From Liolophura sinensis (lineage: Eukaryota; Mollusca; Polyplacophora; Chitonida; Chitonidae): a stretch of DNA of 64,000 nt. Below, in pieces: positions 45,801-56,729 of this stretch. Position 1 is the stretch's first letter. Each line of letters starts with the position of its first letter. The stretch covers positions 23,695,953-23,759,952 of the forward strand of contig NC_088307.1 in the NCBI RefSeq assembly GCF_032854445.1, written 5' to 3'. The translations under genes were made by a program, and so were the position numbers. A model generated the notes under the pieces. It made no database searches. It worked only from the letters and a program-made list of their open reading frames with translations, and was not told where the DNA came from.

Positions 45801-48800
45801 GTACAAATGTAGCTGGTTAACGTGGTCAGTGATGGGCTGATCGTCTTTAGACATGGACGGCATAGAGTTTGGGTGTTTAATAAACTCAGCTTACTTTAAT
45901 AAACTAATTTTTTTCTTCATGAATAGGCTTCATTATGGGATTCTCAGGAATCTGACCTTCAATCATGTGACAAAATTTTCATCCAGCTTTGTTGCTGTAA
46001 GTACGATGTAGGTACATGTAATTTTCATCCAGCTTTGTTGCTGTAAGTACAGTGTAGATACATGTAGGTAATATGCTTTTGAAGCTCATTATTTAGGGTT
46101 TGAATTAAACCAAAAGTCAAACTGGACATTTAAGGACCAGTACTATCTGAGATCTGCTGGTCCAACCACCAGTTTACTGGTCCTGACACAAAAAGATTTG
46201 TGTTTTTCTGATTTTTTGCTCAACTTGGAACTGCTAATCACAAATCATTTATCATTCTCAGTGGACGCAAATTTAAAATTTTGACATAAAAATACAACTC
46301 ATTATATGGATTTCTGTATTGCTGCCGATGCAAGGTTCTTCAAATTTTTGATAGACTTTACACCCTCATTTCTCGATAAGACATTTTTCTCTTAGAAGTT
46401 CTTGTTTTTTCTCTACTGGATTGTCGGAACAATATCTTACAAATCTACTGGTTGGACAGAAAATCCACTGTGGACCACCAGACCAGTGCAAATCTTGATC
46501 CCCAGTACTAGAATGTGTTTAAAGGCCAGTGTATCTGTAGATTGTATTAGTTTGTATCCAACCTTTGGCACGATTTGGCTGAAATATTGTCTACATGGCA
46601 TTAGGCCACAATCATTTCGTTATTTGTATCCAATCCAACATTAAAAGTTGAATTCCTGTCTAACTTTAAAAATTGAATTGCGTCCTGTACAGTGTATGAT
46701 GTCTGAAACAAAATCACGAAGACAGACATTCATTAGTTTGTTGATGGTACTACATTGTATACAAGGATATGTCTTGGCCAATATCATATGTATGTTCACC
46801 AATGTGGTCAATGTGAGCTCAAGTGAGTAATCGAGGGCACAAAAATATGTATCCTTGAGTACAGTGGAAAAATTAAAATACCAATCAAATGTACAAATAA
46901 ATATGTATTTACTTGGAAGTTCTCGTGCTGAATTATTGACATTGCAGGCAGTTGGCCTCAGCCTGTCTGGGGTTGCATGCTCTTGGTAATTTGTTTGCAG
47001 ATTAGCAGGAAAAGTCAGGCATTTTGTCTGATACCTGGATATGGGTGATTGTTTAATTACTTTCGGGCACTCTGGTTTTGATTCCTGCATGCATGGATTT
47101 TCATACTTCAGCAGTTATACAATATGTCTTCTCAGTTTAATTGAAATGCCTATAAAGCTTTTGCATTATGCTATGCTTATTGGTGGGCCAACAACATATT
47201 GCACATTGACATTTTGTGAGAAAACCTTTGAGTATAAAGTGCAAAAAATGTTGAGAATTTAAGGTAAGTTAATTATGTCCTAAACACCTTTCCACACCTA
47301 TTTTTGAACGCGCTGTCTGCCTGCCTTTAAACCTTTGAGAACTGTCAGTCAGTGAGTGCTGTCAAATATATCCGAGAGGTGAAAAGTTTGGCTGAGTAAA
47401 GTGTATAGGAGCTAACATGTAAGGAATGGTACATGTGTGTGTATGGTTGGCTGGGAGTTTTCTGCTTGACCATGGTCTACCACAGCTGGAAGAAGTACTT
47501 CAGTAAATATGCACCTACTCAATCCAAACCAGGTGCATCAGTTCAAGCAGAAAATGACAGAATCATTGGTTTATGTTCCCTGGGGGATAAAACCACATAC
47601 AGACATTAAACCCTGAGTCTCCAATCTTTTCACATATATGAAAAACCATCTTCCAGGGTAATTTGTGCACGTTTTGATTTTATTTTGGAGACAAAACTAC
47701 ACTGGCTGGTTTGGCCAATTTAGAGCTTCACGAAAAAATTTAAATTTTATTGATCTACACAGAGTAATACATTGTACTTTCAGAATATGCTTGCACCTTT
47801 GCAAACATGCGAAAAAGGTTTAAGTAGTGTTTGCCGTATTCACGTGCCACCTATTGTTAATAACATGGTATATATACATTTATTGATTTATTTGATTGGT
47901 GTTTTATGCCATACTCAAGAATATCTCACTGACATGACTTTGGCCAACATTGTGGTGGGGGGAAGCACTGTGCAGAGCCCCGTGGGAAACCCACAATTGT
48001 CCCACGAACGTGCTCTATATACATTGCACCACATATGTTGCTCTTGTGCAGGACTTTATCTGGTTTATTCCTGGCACTCCAGTTTAATATTCCTCCAAAA
48101 ATAAAACAAAATAAATCTCATTGATATCATTGAAAATTCTTGAGTGAGTGAGTTTTTAAGGTCAACCGGATGTCAGACACATGGGTTACAAATGTTCGAT
48201 CTTTCTGTGACATCATGACATCACAATTGCTTTCACCGGGAATGGAATGAAAAGTAACGTTCTCTCGAAAAGGGTGGTGGGACATGGGATGTATTGGATC
48301 CATGCGTTGGCTTACTTTCCGTCGGTATGACATGCATGTAAGTGTGTTTAGAAAAGTTTGTTAAAGGCCTATCTCTGGGCAGACTCTGCCCTTCTCCACC
48401 CATAAAATACTGACCACTGTGTTGTATGAGTGAAATCTTTTTGAGTATCACATTAAGACAACAAGACAAGATGAAAAGAAGAAAATAATACATGTTTTTT
48501 ATCATTTTTTCCAGGATTCTGGTACATACATTTACATATGTGTATAGTAATACCATATACTTTATGATGATAATCAGTTCTGTATTCTTGCAGTATCGCC
48601 ACAGTATGGTAACGGATCAGATTTCTTCTTGAGTATCACATTAAAATACCAGTCAGGAAAATAAAATATGAATTTATCATGTTTTTTAAGGATCTTTTAT
48701 GTACAATGTGTTTAAACAGCCTTGTATTCTTGGTTTGCAACCTTACCAAATCTGGTAACGAATCCAATTTCAGAAACCACAGTATAAGTCCTCTATCCTG

Positions 48801-51526
48801 TACATGCACCTGTTTATTAACAGTTAGACAATGATCCTGTATCTTCTGTGCAGGTAATTGCACTGAGCTACAAATTGCGTCAGATACTGCTGACATGTCT
48901 GAGTCGATCGGAGACCTATCGAACGACTGAACAACACTGGTTTATTGAGCAGATCATCCAAGGCATAATACAAGGCATGTTTGACCGCACACTGTCGCCC
49001 CGTGTCATCGGGTTGGGTGGGAAGCTTTTAGCGGGGACTTGGCCCATCGCTTGTCTTCACAGACATTGTTTGATGTCTGAATGGACAAGTGGATGATGGG
49101 AACTAAAGAGGTGCGGAATGGCCTTGATGGGCCAATCAATACGTGTCAGGTAGTCCCCTGTTCGACTGTGGCAGCGCTGGGAGCCGTGCCAGGGGTCGAT
49201 AGAGACTTCATTATGTAGATCAGTCGTAACTGGGTCAGGTCAGATGGTGGTGCCTTCGCGTGCGTAAAACTACCCACCCCAAGCAGAAATTACATACAGT
49301 TCTTCGATGGTCAACCTCTCCATGCACCATAACACGCGTCATGAGTGTTGGTATTTGGAATCATGATGACATTTCACCTCTTTAGTACTGTGGTTACTTT
49401 TCGTTTCATGCAGTCGATACACTGATGCAGTATAATTAGGACATTTAATACAGAAAACACTGCACATGTAATAGTGTGGTATTCCACTTCTCGACCAGGG
49501 CCCAGTATAATGACCAGTATGATGAGCAGTATAATGATGACAGTGTGTGTGTTAAAGTGTCACCTTTCCAGACATTTCCAGTGGATGACATGTATACCAA
49601 TGTTGTACATGTATATACCTTTACTACGTGTGAAGACCAGGAGTGTCTCACTAATATGGTCGCTGTGAGTTCAAGTCCAGCTCATGCTGGCTTCCTCTCT
49701 AGCTGTGCGTGGAAAGCTCTGTCAGCAATCTGTGCATGGTCGTGAGTGTCCCCCTGGCTCTCCCTCGGTTTCCTCCCACCATAATGCTGGCCGCTGTCGT
49801 ATTAGTGAAATATTCTTGAGTACGGGGTAAAACACCTTTCAGATAGATTATACACATACGGAAATACAAATACAAAATACGGATAAATTTAAATATACAT
49901 ATATTGTCATCATAGAGGCATTCTACAGAGAGCACAGATCTACCTGTAGGTCTTACTGTTACATGTAGTAAATTATGCACAGTGTACAGCTTATCATGCA
50001 GCTATAGATGCAACAACAACACACATTAAGCGAGTGTGTGCTTGTGTAGGGGTAACGATATACAGTTACATACAAATTTTTTGACCAGTGCACTGTGAAC
50101 ACATTGAGAAATGCACGTGTATTATTACACTATTAACGAAGGTACATGTACATGTAAGTTCTAGAAATACAGGTACACTGTATTTGTATTACTACTGCAC
50201 TGCTCTGTTTTACAAGTCAGCTGCTTTCATAGACAGTCACAAGTGGTGTATTTACTTACATATACAGTTACTTACATGTGCACCTACATGTATAATGAAA
50301 GTTCATGTATCATGTGTATGTGTATATTGTCCTTGTGCCAAGATTCTAGGGAGCATGTTTTATGTTAACCTACATGTAGCCTATCACTTCATGAAATACA
50401 TGCCAATTAACTTGAGCAATCTACATGTTATGAAGACTTCTATTTAACTGGAGTTTTTACAGTACATCTAACAACTGTGACACGTAAAAAAAAAAATGGG
50501 ATTCACAACGCGTACAGCTCGACCCGACAGACCTGATGACTTTACACCACCGTTGAGGCGGAGCAACTGGATATGTCACTGACACATCTTGGTCAAATAA
50601 GGGCTAATAAATTTCCCGCAGAAGCCATTTTATTGGGCTGTTGTAAGGGTGCAGTGATTGAGCTCTTCTTGCATCATAGCATTTATTACATGCACAGTAT
50701 ACAATTACATGGAGCTTGTGCGCTTATGCAACATGTTTCAAATGTCAGAGTTTACCCCGTGGAATTTGATTTTGGCAATTGGCTTGATGAAGTAGCTGTT
50801 ATATCAGCCTGTTGCTTCAACGGAATTCTTATGGTAGAATGACGGCATGAAAGATTTGAACAGAGCGAGGTACAAGATAAGGGCCACTGAGCGTGTGCAA
50901 GATTTGCGTGAAGCAGAGGAACTGGGAACTATGTGCAAATACCCAGGTTTTCTCAGTGGTGATCTGATATTGCTCAAAACTGCTTGGTTTTGCTGTTATT
51001 TGGAACTGCATTTGTAACAAGCAGAAATTTGAATGGCTGATAATTGAAGTTACAGAACTATTCTCAGTTCTCGAGGATTTTTATGTCTTTGTGTTTTGTA
51101 TGAAGTGTCACCTGACCCATGCCTTTTGTGATGATGTTTCGTGAGCAATCTTGTGGGCATGCATATCCAGCTTGAAACTGAGTTGCCATTGCATAAACAG
51201 GAAAATCTATGTCATTTAAACTGTGCTGTATTTTAGACAGACTCATTCTTGATATGGACATGTTTAAGTATGCCGTATTTCACATTTTCCATTGAAAGCA
51301 CAACGTGGGTTGTAACCATCATGTACATGTACAGTATATCCTCCCAAATCCTCCCCAAATACATGTACTTACACATGTAAGGACATAAAGGGCATTTCAT
51401 TGATTACATCGCTTTTGAAGGCATATTGTTCCTTTTAAATGACATGGTATATAATCCACAAGCCATTTCAGATATCAGATAGCAATCGGAGAAAAAATAT
51501 GTCACATGGAGGCTAGCTGCGCTATG

Positions 51527-51589
<63 letters not shown>

Positions 51590-54500
51590 GCATTAAACGC
51601 ATGTTAGTGTCTGGCCACAAGGACACCTTACCCTTATAAGGTGTACTAGCGGTACACTTGAGGTACATCTGAGGTGTACCATTGGGGTGTAGCATATCTG
51701 AACTGAGGTGTGTTCATGGTATATTTGAGGTGTATCTGAGGTGCATTGAAGCTGTAGTTGAGGTACTGCCAATTATGCAAATTACATGAGGCTTTCTAGC
51801 TCCTTGATCAAAATTTAGTGCTACTCTTTCTCTATGCTTATGCATAATTGGGTTGTTTTCCCACAGCCTGGAATATATATACATCTTGTTCGGGGTAACC
51901 ATCTTGGAATAATCAGGGGTAAATATATCCGTGCTCTGTGATTGGTCAGTATTTGCACACTGTCAAGTCAGTATAGGGTGAGACAATGGCTTATATTTAT
52001 TTAGTAAACATCTTTTTTTTTGCACAAAAACATTTGTATCTTTGTACTCACCATTTTGTCTGAAGTAAAATATGAGTCTAGTTTTAAAACTTTAAAAAGA
52101 GATTGAGGTGTACCTGAGGTATATGACCACTAAATTATAATCAAAGTTTCTAAGATGCACTTGAGGTACATCTTCTAAGTGTTGATATTTTTCAAAGGTG
52201 TATTTGAGGTACATTGTATCGTGTACAGAACCGCTCAGACACTCGCAAAGTTTCTAAGGTGTACCTGAGGTATATCATTCATTTTTTTTAACTTTCAAAT
52301 TTTCTGAGGGTACATCTGAAGTATAGGTATATGACTAGGAAGTACAGTGCACCTCAGATAATATAGATTGGGTGTATACCTCATCTATACCTCACACTGA
52401 GTTGTACACCTCATGTCTGTAAGGGGTTTCTTAAAGAGGAGCTCTAAACAATAAGCAAGATTAAAAAGCTTTACCCTCGGGTATAAGAAGCACAAAGGAT
52501 ATTTTTTAAAATTTTTTTTAAAACAAGACAAAAGCTGATTGAAAATATTGACTGGCGGCTAAATTACGAGGTCATGCCGTCACAACTGATAAGGTTTGTG
52601 TGAGTGCTTGACAATATGCCTGTGTTTTACAAGCATATACACCGTTCAAACCTTCAAGATAAAGTTTTCGGTGTTCTGGACTCAAAGAAAAACATCTTTG
52701 TAAAGATGGCATGTAGTGATGGCATATGTCATTGGTTTGGTTATAATGGCTGCCGGCAGGCTTTAACAACTGAATAAATTCATCAGGCAGATCTCAATAT
52801 TTCCTTCTGCTGATATTAAGGGGCTTTGCGCATATGGCATGCACGTGTGTAAACTCAAAGGAATCATTTTTGTACTAATTTTGAGTGAGTTTGAGCAGAA
52901 TTGTTCCTCTGGAGTTTTTCCTGTAAGATAGAGGCACGTCTGTGTGTGCTGGTCACCGTGCTCTAGGTCATAGTCAAATAAAACCAATTAACCATGAATG
53001 GTCATCAACTCTTTCGAGGCAGAAAAAAACCCTGACAGACCCGAGCAGTGCTAAAGCCAGTCGATAGAGAAAGGAGCGGGAGCGCTTTACTTTGATAACG
53101 CGAAGCGTTACAATGGAGATCTCCTAGCAGCCTTTCACACCGAACCAGCGCAGTGACGCGGCAATTCCGAAAAATCAGTCTCCCTATCCACTTACCCTGA
53201 TTAGTTTCAGTTCCTCACAGGACGCGATGCTCTAAGCTTTTTACCTTTTTATTTCTTCACTTCGTGTTTAACTTCGCAAACGTGCTCACTGGAATGTTTG
53301 ATATCAGAGTAAAAACAAATATGAACGAATGCATTACCTCAATTATCTAAACAAGATTTGCTAGGATGATCAGAAGAAAAAAACATCCTTACAATTGGAA
53401 AACTTGTTTTTGAAACTAGTTGGAAGATTCTATCTTTTCAAACTAGCTAGGATCCAATTTAACAAATGAAGTAACTGTCAGCTGTGTTGAATTACACCAA
53501 GTTTATTTACACATGGATTCATAGACTCCAGATTTTTGACAATAAAGTTGAAAAGTTAAGGCTTTTTATTTCCTTAATAACATGAGGTTTTTGTCATGTT
53601 TTCAAATTAATTCAGTAATTACTGCATAATCAGTTAATTAATACCACACATAATTAAGAGTTTGCTGCAAGAACATGTAACGTGTTGTCATTGATACAAC
53701 ATTGCTTTTTGATTTGTATTTCTCTATTTGATTGGTGTTTAACACAGTACTCAAGAATGTTTCGCTTTACGACAGCGATCGGCATTATGGTGAGAGTTAA
53801 CCGGGCCAAATACTGACAGTGTTAGAAAAGTGTTAGAGTGCTGGGCCATGTTACTTTTGGCAACCCATTAACCTACAGGCAGTTTTAATATATGATTTAC
53901 ATTGCTTTTCTTCCATATTAACTGCAGCAGGTGCGCATATGAAATAGAAACTTTCAGTGTCGTTTGTCATAACACATCAGATAAATGCATTAACTTTTTA
54001 CTGTTGATCCACGATTTACAATTTAAAGAGTGCATTAAAATTGGACCCTCTCCATGCATTAAGCAACAGTCAAACAAATAATGAAATATTTCCCTATTGA
54101 ACAATTAAGTGCGTTCACATAAAACGAGTTATTCATTTCTAGTGTTCTAGCTGTTTGTCTGTTAACAGTTCTGGTCCTTCAAATTCCCTTATGTCATTCC
54201 AAAAAAGTAAGTGGACAAAATTGACACAAAATGAAATGAAATTTTAACTTTAAGCATTAGATTTTAATTTAAATTTTGAAAATCACTTCAAGAGCCTTAA
54301 TTTTTCATTTTAAGAGTTTACAGTTTTTCCTGTTTGATATCATTGTAATGGCATGGTTAATTATGTTTAGAATTCCTTGTAGAGGATTTTTTCTGCTGCT
54401 TTTGTTAAGAATATGATGATACCATCAGCAGGGAAAAACTTTTAAAGTTTTTGTATGGATGTTTTCAAAATCTGTTTTACTGTAAGTAGATGAAAAATCA

Positions 54501-55285
54501 AAACTTAATGCAACAAGTAAACTTTCCATCTGAATATTGCCCGGATGAATTTTCTTAAGAACACTGTGTGATCCATGTGAGAATTTATCCCGCATAGACA
54601 AATGCTCCACTTTTCGATGGACAACAACAGTCATGTGGGGTACACATATATATTATGGAATCCTCCAAACTTGTAATCTCATTGGTAACGGGCCTTATAT
54701 TCGCATTGAAGCAGTGCTGATGTAACTGCCTGAGCCTCACTGAGGAGGCCCTCCTCTCCCACCCACATGTGAAAATGGGAGCTCTATACACGTACACATC
54801 TGACGAATCCAATAAGACATTGTGTGTAACAAATGTTACAATGGATGATGTCAGTAAATGTATGTTTTTTATCATAAGATTAATTTTGTTCTTAGACATT
54901 AAGTAATGACTCTATACAAAATGGCCGCCGTCGTTTAAGTGAAATATTCTTGAGTACAGCGTAAAACACCAATCAAATAAATAAATCTATACAAAATGAG
55001 CACTGGTATTAAGATAAAAAAAAATACTTGTCTTAGTATGACCCTGACTGATTTTATACCTGTGTTTTTGCTTTTTAATGAATAGATTTCCATTCCCTGA
55101 CAATTGTGTTATCTGTAGTACATGTCTGTCTGTTCGTCTGTGTGTTACAGTGTATGCCAGGCCTGGGCACAAAAGTTCTGTATGAGCTTCTCTACACCCA
55201 TCCCACCAAGATCATGGTGCTCACAGGCTGTAGTAGTGTCTCCACATTCGTGGCTCAAGCTGCCAAAATGTGGAACCTGGTTGTG
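30389..55285 (+). CDS. GABBR1: Metabotropic GABA-B receptor subunit 1, first two coding exons (partial)
   Basis: Exons 30389-30661 and 55151-55285 join in phase 0 to give residues 1-136; the rest lies beyond the window. Residues 21-34 are a hydrophobic signal-peptide core. The mature part starts the Venus-flytrap ligand-binding domain: [16 protein letters not shown] (42-57), [11 protein letters not shown] (62-72), then exon 2 [15 protein letters not shown] (92-106), [10 protein letters not shown] (117-126) and AKMWNLVV (129-136). These match GABBR1 ([35 protein letters not shown]) and not GABBR2. The GCSSVST loop carries the serine that contacts GABA in the rat subunit. There are no sushi repeats between signal peptide and flytrap domain, so it resembles the short 1b-type N-terminus. 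The product is a class C GPCR subunit of the plasma membrane that binds GABA and couples to Gi/o with GABBR2. Confidence 0.93.
32206..32282 (+). mobile_element. SINE family 1, tRNA-like head only
   Basis: GGTCTCCGTGGCCTAGTGAT, a degenerate A-box region, followed by GAGCCTCTTGCCAATGC. Confidence 0.6.
33341..33815. mobile_element. TTAA-type TIR element (right end truncated)
   Basis: TTAA at 33337-33340, then AGGAGAAGGAATGATGCCAA. Arm GTATGGTGGGTATTTGG at 33459; the opposite arm (ATACCCACCGTAGAAAAATT) is near 33774 and then lost. Confidence 0.7.
34841..34973 (+). mobile_element. SINE family 1, 3' part
   Basis: CAGCAACCTGCGGATGGTCG through CACCAATCAAATAAATAAAT. Confidence 0.88.
35513..35704 (-). 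CDS. Short acidic open frame (candidate, unknown)
   Basis: 63 codons beginning [18 protein letters not shown] in good context (AACAAATGG) and ending TAA. Composition is protein-like (Asp/Glu/Ser-rich, with [13 protein letters not shown]) and CpG-richer than the flanks. No domain recognised. It could be a small secreted-type or regulatory peptide, the N-terminus of a decayed element, or chance. It is antisense to GABBR1, inside intron 1. Confidence 0.25.
   Translation of the reverse strand: MVDFTAKRDDGSTSSDNDMTDAVLCPSDKLTENDPEIPLTLSLGEDKPSSLAEFKQDRATRAE
37430..38100. repeat. 30-bp minisatellite, about 22 copies, with higher-order structure
   Basis: Unit CAGTATGGACTGGCACACCA plus CAGGAAGACA. 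The block at 37621-37740 recurs at 37741-37860, a four-unit (120-bp) higher-order repeat. Several frames on both strands stay open because 30 is a multiple of 3; I do not call them genes. Confidence 0.95.
38104..38125. repeat. (CA)n microsatellite
   Basis: Short CA run directly after the 30-bp array. Confidence 0.85.
38395..38760. promoter_or_regulatory. GC-elevated island with CTCF-like motif (candidate regulatory element)
   Basis: Non-repeat sequence with higher GC than the intron around it. CCAGTAGGTGGCAG (38404-38417) matches the bilaterian CTCF core CCASYAGRKGGCRS at every position. Function is inference. Confidence 0.35.
38965..39175. repeat. Dispersed foldback-family arm
   Basis: ATTTTGAAACATTCTGGGAG through CACTGAAATAAGTGCTTCGG. 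Same orientation as 16840 and 62925. Confidence 0.65.
39678..39901 (-). mobile_element. SINE family 1 (head-truncated)
   Basis: Tail to GAGAGACTCCTGGGTCATTG. Confidence 0.9.
40195..40455. repeat. Dispersed repeat, copy A
   Basis: Shares TTTTGGAGACAAAACTACA, a TTGGCCAATTT-type block and the distal AAAAGGGTTGAAG region with 47605-47835. The 5' part (CATATGAAAGAGCAACT) is also at 2105-2130. Confidence 0.65.
40500..40743 (-). mobile_element. SINE family 1, full length with target duplication
   Basis: Flanked by a perfect 12-bp duplication TGTTTCAGTGAT (40488-40499 and 40744-40755). Complete head GCTAACCAACTGATCCAAGG. Confidence 0.95.
40850..41125 (+). mobile_element. Second tRNA-derived SINE family
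   Basis: The tRNA-like head has A box TAGCACAGTTGG (40857-40868) and B box GGATCAATCC (40900-40909). It continues into TTGGCGTTCAGCATGGAGAG and ACTGGTTGACCC, body motifs I recall from V-SINE-type molluscan elements such as RUDI (uncertain). The anticodon arm is not tRNA-like, so it is not a functional tRNA. Confidence 0.7.
41380..41960. other. GC-elevated non-repeat island in GABBR1 intron 1
   Basis: No open frame, SINE or tandem structure. Contains TCAATCAATCACT and CTAATTACTAG homeobox-like sites. Candidate conserved non-coding element. Confidence 0.3.
42256..42510 (+). mobile_element. SINE family 1, full length
   Basis: Head GAGGCTTCTGTGGCTTAGTA and B box GGGTTCAAGTCC, then tail ending in AAATAAATACA. 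Diverged near the 3' end. Confidence 0.9.
42800..42835. repeat. (TA)n microsatellite
   Basis: Uninterrupted TA run of about 35 nt. Confidence 0.95.
42856..42970 (+). mobile_element. SINE family 1, 3' part, with TACATGTACATGTA insertion
   Basis: CCCCTAGGCTCTGCCCGGTT through GGCGTTATAAAACACTGG. An insertion of CATGTACATGTA interrupts the GTCGTATAAGTG segment. Confidence 0.75.
43090..43997. repeat. Pair of related dispersed-repeat segments
   Basis: 43110-43215 and 43870-43975 are direct relatives (TTCAGCACCA, CAGAATGCT, CATGCAGTGGCCTAATGG). The AAAATGGGC(T/C)GTACTTT edge is inverted between the two copies. Confidence 0.6.
44366..44533 (+). mobile_element. SINE family 1 (5'-truncated)
   Basis: Begins at ATCATGCTGGCTTCCTCTCC and runs to the AATAAATACAT tail. 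Confidence 0.87.
45323..45402. repeat. Short foldback element
   Basis: CAGTTTTATAGTC...AAGGTGGACGAG is followed, after a 16-nt loop, by CTTGTCCACCTTTTTGATCA and TAAAACTG: an 80-bp hairpin. Confidence 0.7.
45976..46063 (+). repeat. 44-bp tandem duplication
   Basis: ATTTTCATCCAGCTTTGTTG followed by CTGTAAGTAC is present twice in direct succession. Confidence 0.9.
46853..46904 (+). mobile_element. SINE family 1 tail fragment
   Basis: TTGAGTACAGTGG through ACCAATCAAATGTACAAATA. Confidence 0.55.
47605..47835. repeat. Dispersed repeat, copy B
   Basis: Related to 40195-40455 in the same orientation (ATTTTGGAGACAAAACTACA; GATCTACACAGAG; GAAAAAGGTT). Confidence 0.65.
47881..48003 (-). mobile_element. 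SINE family 1 (tail half)
   Basis: TTTATTTGATTGGTGTTTTA through GGGAAACCCACAATTGTCCC. Confidence 0.85.
48845..49310. other. GC-elevated non-repeat island in GABBR1 intron 1
   Basis: About 465 bp with clearly higher GC and no repeat match in the window. An 82-codon frame (48848-49096) exists but has no recognisable domain. Candidate regulatory or non-coding exon sequence. Confidence 0.3.
49638..49842 (+). mobile_element. SINE family 1 (5'-truncated)
   Basis: GTGAGTTCAAGTCCAGCTCA through GTACGGGGTAAAACACC. Confidence 0.9.
51532..51586. repeat. (AT)n microsatellite
   Basis: Uninterrupted AT run of about 55 nt. Confidence 0.95.
51640..52420. repeat. Element rich in degenerate GAGGTGTACCTGAGGTATA motifs
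   Basis: At least ten imperfect GAGGT(G/A)(T/C)A half-motifs occur in direct orientation (for example 51658, 51728, 52104, 52203, 52258). At the right end they are inverted (TATACCTCACACTGAG, GTACACCTCATG), bracketed by CCCTTATAAGG and CTGTAAGGGG. Probably a foldback or satellite-bearing element. Confidence 0.6.
53030..53230. other. GC-elevated non-repeat island
   Basis: Contains the perfect inverted repeat AACGCGAAGCGTT (at 53098). No frame or repeat match. Confidence 0.3.
53716..53805 (-). mobile_element. SINE family 1 fragment
   Basis: TTTGATTGGTGTTTAACAC through GAGAGTTAACCGGGCC. Confidence 0.8.
54917..54987 (+). mobile_element. SINE family 1 tail
   Basis: ATGGCCGCCGTCGT through CACCAATCAAATAAATAAAT, about 165 bp upstream of GABBR1 exon 2. 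Confidence 0.87.
55151..55285 (+). CDS. GABBR1: GABBR1 coding exon 2
   Basis: 45 codons. Acceptor GTGTGTTACAG|TGTATG and donor GTTGTG|GTAAGT. Strong match to GABBR1 including the agonist-contact loop. Confidence 0.93.
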
Positions 55286-56079
55286 GTAAGTATGGAACTC
55301 ATTAAACATGTTGAAATACAAAAGGACAAATAATGTACCCTTTTATGTATTATCCTTTTAGGCAACTTCTTTTCTGGATACTGATTATATTGAAAGCTGC
55401 TGAGCCAACTTCAGTGAAACTTCATCCATGGATTCAATGGCGGTCCTCCATTTATAGTCTCATTAGAAACCGTACAAATGACCTTGACATTAGGCTTTTT
55501 AGCGGATATGGACACAGTGCTTCCAAAACAATATACATGTATACTGTGCAAATGTATATTTAAATATACATGTATATATATATCCTTGTTGTTGGGGGAC
55601 ATGCATGCTGTGTCTGGAATTATGACCTGGACAGCTGAAGAGACAAGGGATTTTGGCTAAAACAGCTTGATAGGTTCAACCAAAGCTTATGGCTCTATGA
55701 AAGGATTTCCTAATGAGAATGCCTACTGTATTTATTGGCAGCAAATGTTACAATGCTTTCATCTCATCATAGTGACATCCAAAGTGGTAAATATACATGG
55801 AACATGTATCTGTGTACTCCAGAGCATACAAAAATCTGCAAGGTTGTCAAGTTCTGTTTTTCCTGGGAAACCACACTGGCCCTGATGTCCATTAATGCTC
55901 TTGTTGCTGATAGTTATGATTAGGTGTTACCCCCGTGGCGTACGTGCATATACTGAACACTTCAGGGCCCAGGGTACGCCAAGATCAACTCTTTTAATTG
56001 TTAGGATACACGAGGGACAGTTTTATAGTCCCAAGCTTGCATGGACAGAGAATAATCTGCAATATGTAACACATCAGAA

Positions 56080-56195
56080 AGTTTGTCAGTAACTTGCCAA
56101 AGGTGGGTGGTTTAATTATCCCCCAGGCATTCCAGTTTCCTCCACTCATAATACTGACTGCCATCGGATAAGTGAAATTTTCTGACATTAAGCAA
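56080..56195 (+). mobile_element. SINE family 1, old diverged copy
   Basis: GTCAGTAACTTGCC, TTCCTCCACTCATAATACTG and ATAAGTGAAATTTTCTGA landmarks. Confidence 0.55.
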
Positions 56196-56274
56196 CAGTC
56201 AGTCAGTGAAATTTCCCCCATGTCTCCAACTGTTCTTAAGGGTTTTTGTTTGCAGTCCAGTTCATTTGTCACAC

Positions 56275-56504
56275 GCTCAGTCGGAGCGCAGCGTAATGAC
56301 CCAGGAGTCTCTCACCAATGCGGTTGCTTGTGAGTTCAAGTCCAGCTCATGCTGGCTGCCTCTCCAGCTGTACATGGGAAGGTCAGGCAGCAACCTGCAG
56401 ATGGTCATGGATTTCCCCTGGGCTCTGCCCGGTTTCCACCCACCATAATGCTGGCCGCCATCGTATAAGTGAAATATTCTTGAGTACGGCGTAAAACACC
56501 AATC

Positions 56505-56533
<29 letters not shown>
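56275..56533 (+). mobile_element. SINE family 1 with target duplication
   Basis: Flanked by ATTTGTCACAC (56264-56274 and 56534-56544). The 5' end starts within the tRNA-like head (CTCAGTCGGAGCGCAGCG). Tail (AAAT)n. Confidence 0.94.
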
Positions 56534-56537
<4 letters not shown>

Positions 56538-56729
56538 GTCACACTCAGGATATCATGTACATGTGTCTTTCAGCCAAACCTCTAAACAATCTAGTGGATA
56601 AATTTCAGTGGTTGATGGTCAGTCAATCCAAATGAATATCTTTATAGTCCTGGCTAAAATTCATTCAAAGCAGCTGACCTTTGTCACAAAATGAAAGACA
56701 TCCACATGTAATCTTGGGTATGGCACATT

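Larger units (their letters stand above)
30662..55150 (+). other. GABBR1: GABBR1 intron 1 (24.5 kb)
   Basis: No further exon recognised. It holds SINE copies in both orientations, a TTAA element (33341-33815), a 30-bp minisatellite (37430-38100), foldback arms, TA microsatellites and many TACATGTA palindromes. GC-elevated non-repeat islands occur at 38395-38760, 41380-41960, 48845-49310 and 53030-53230. 30700-32200, 35750-37300 and 53230-53700 look unremarkable. Confidence 0.7.

Noticed and set aside
46641-47090. 149-codon minus-strand frame
   Set aside because: Overlaps SINE tail remnants and shows no domain; likely chance in a stop-poor stretch.
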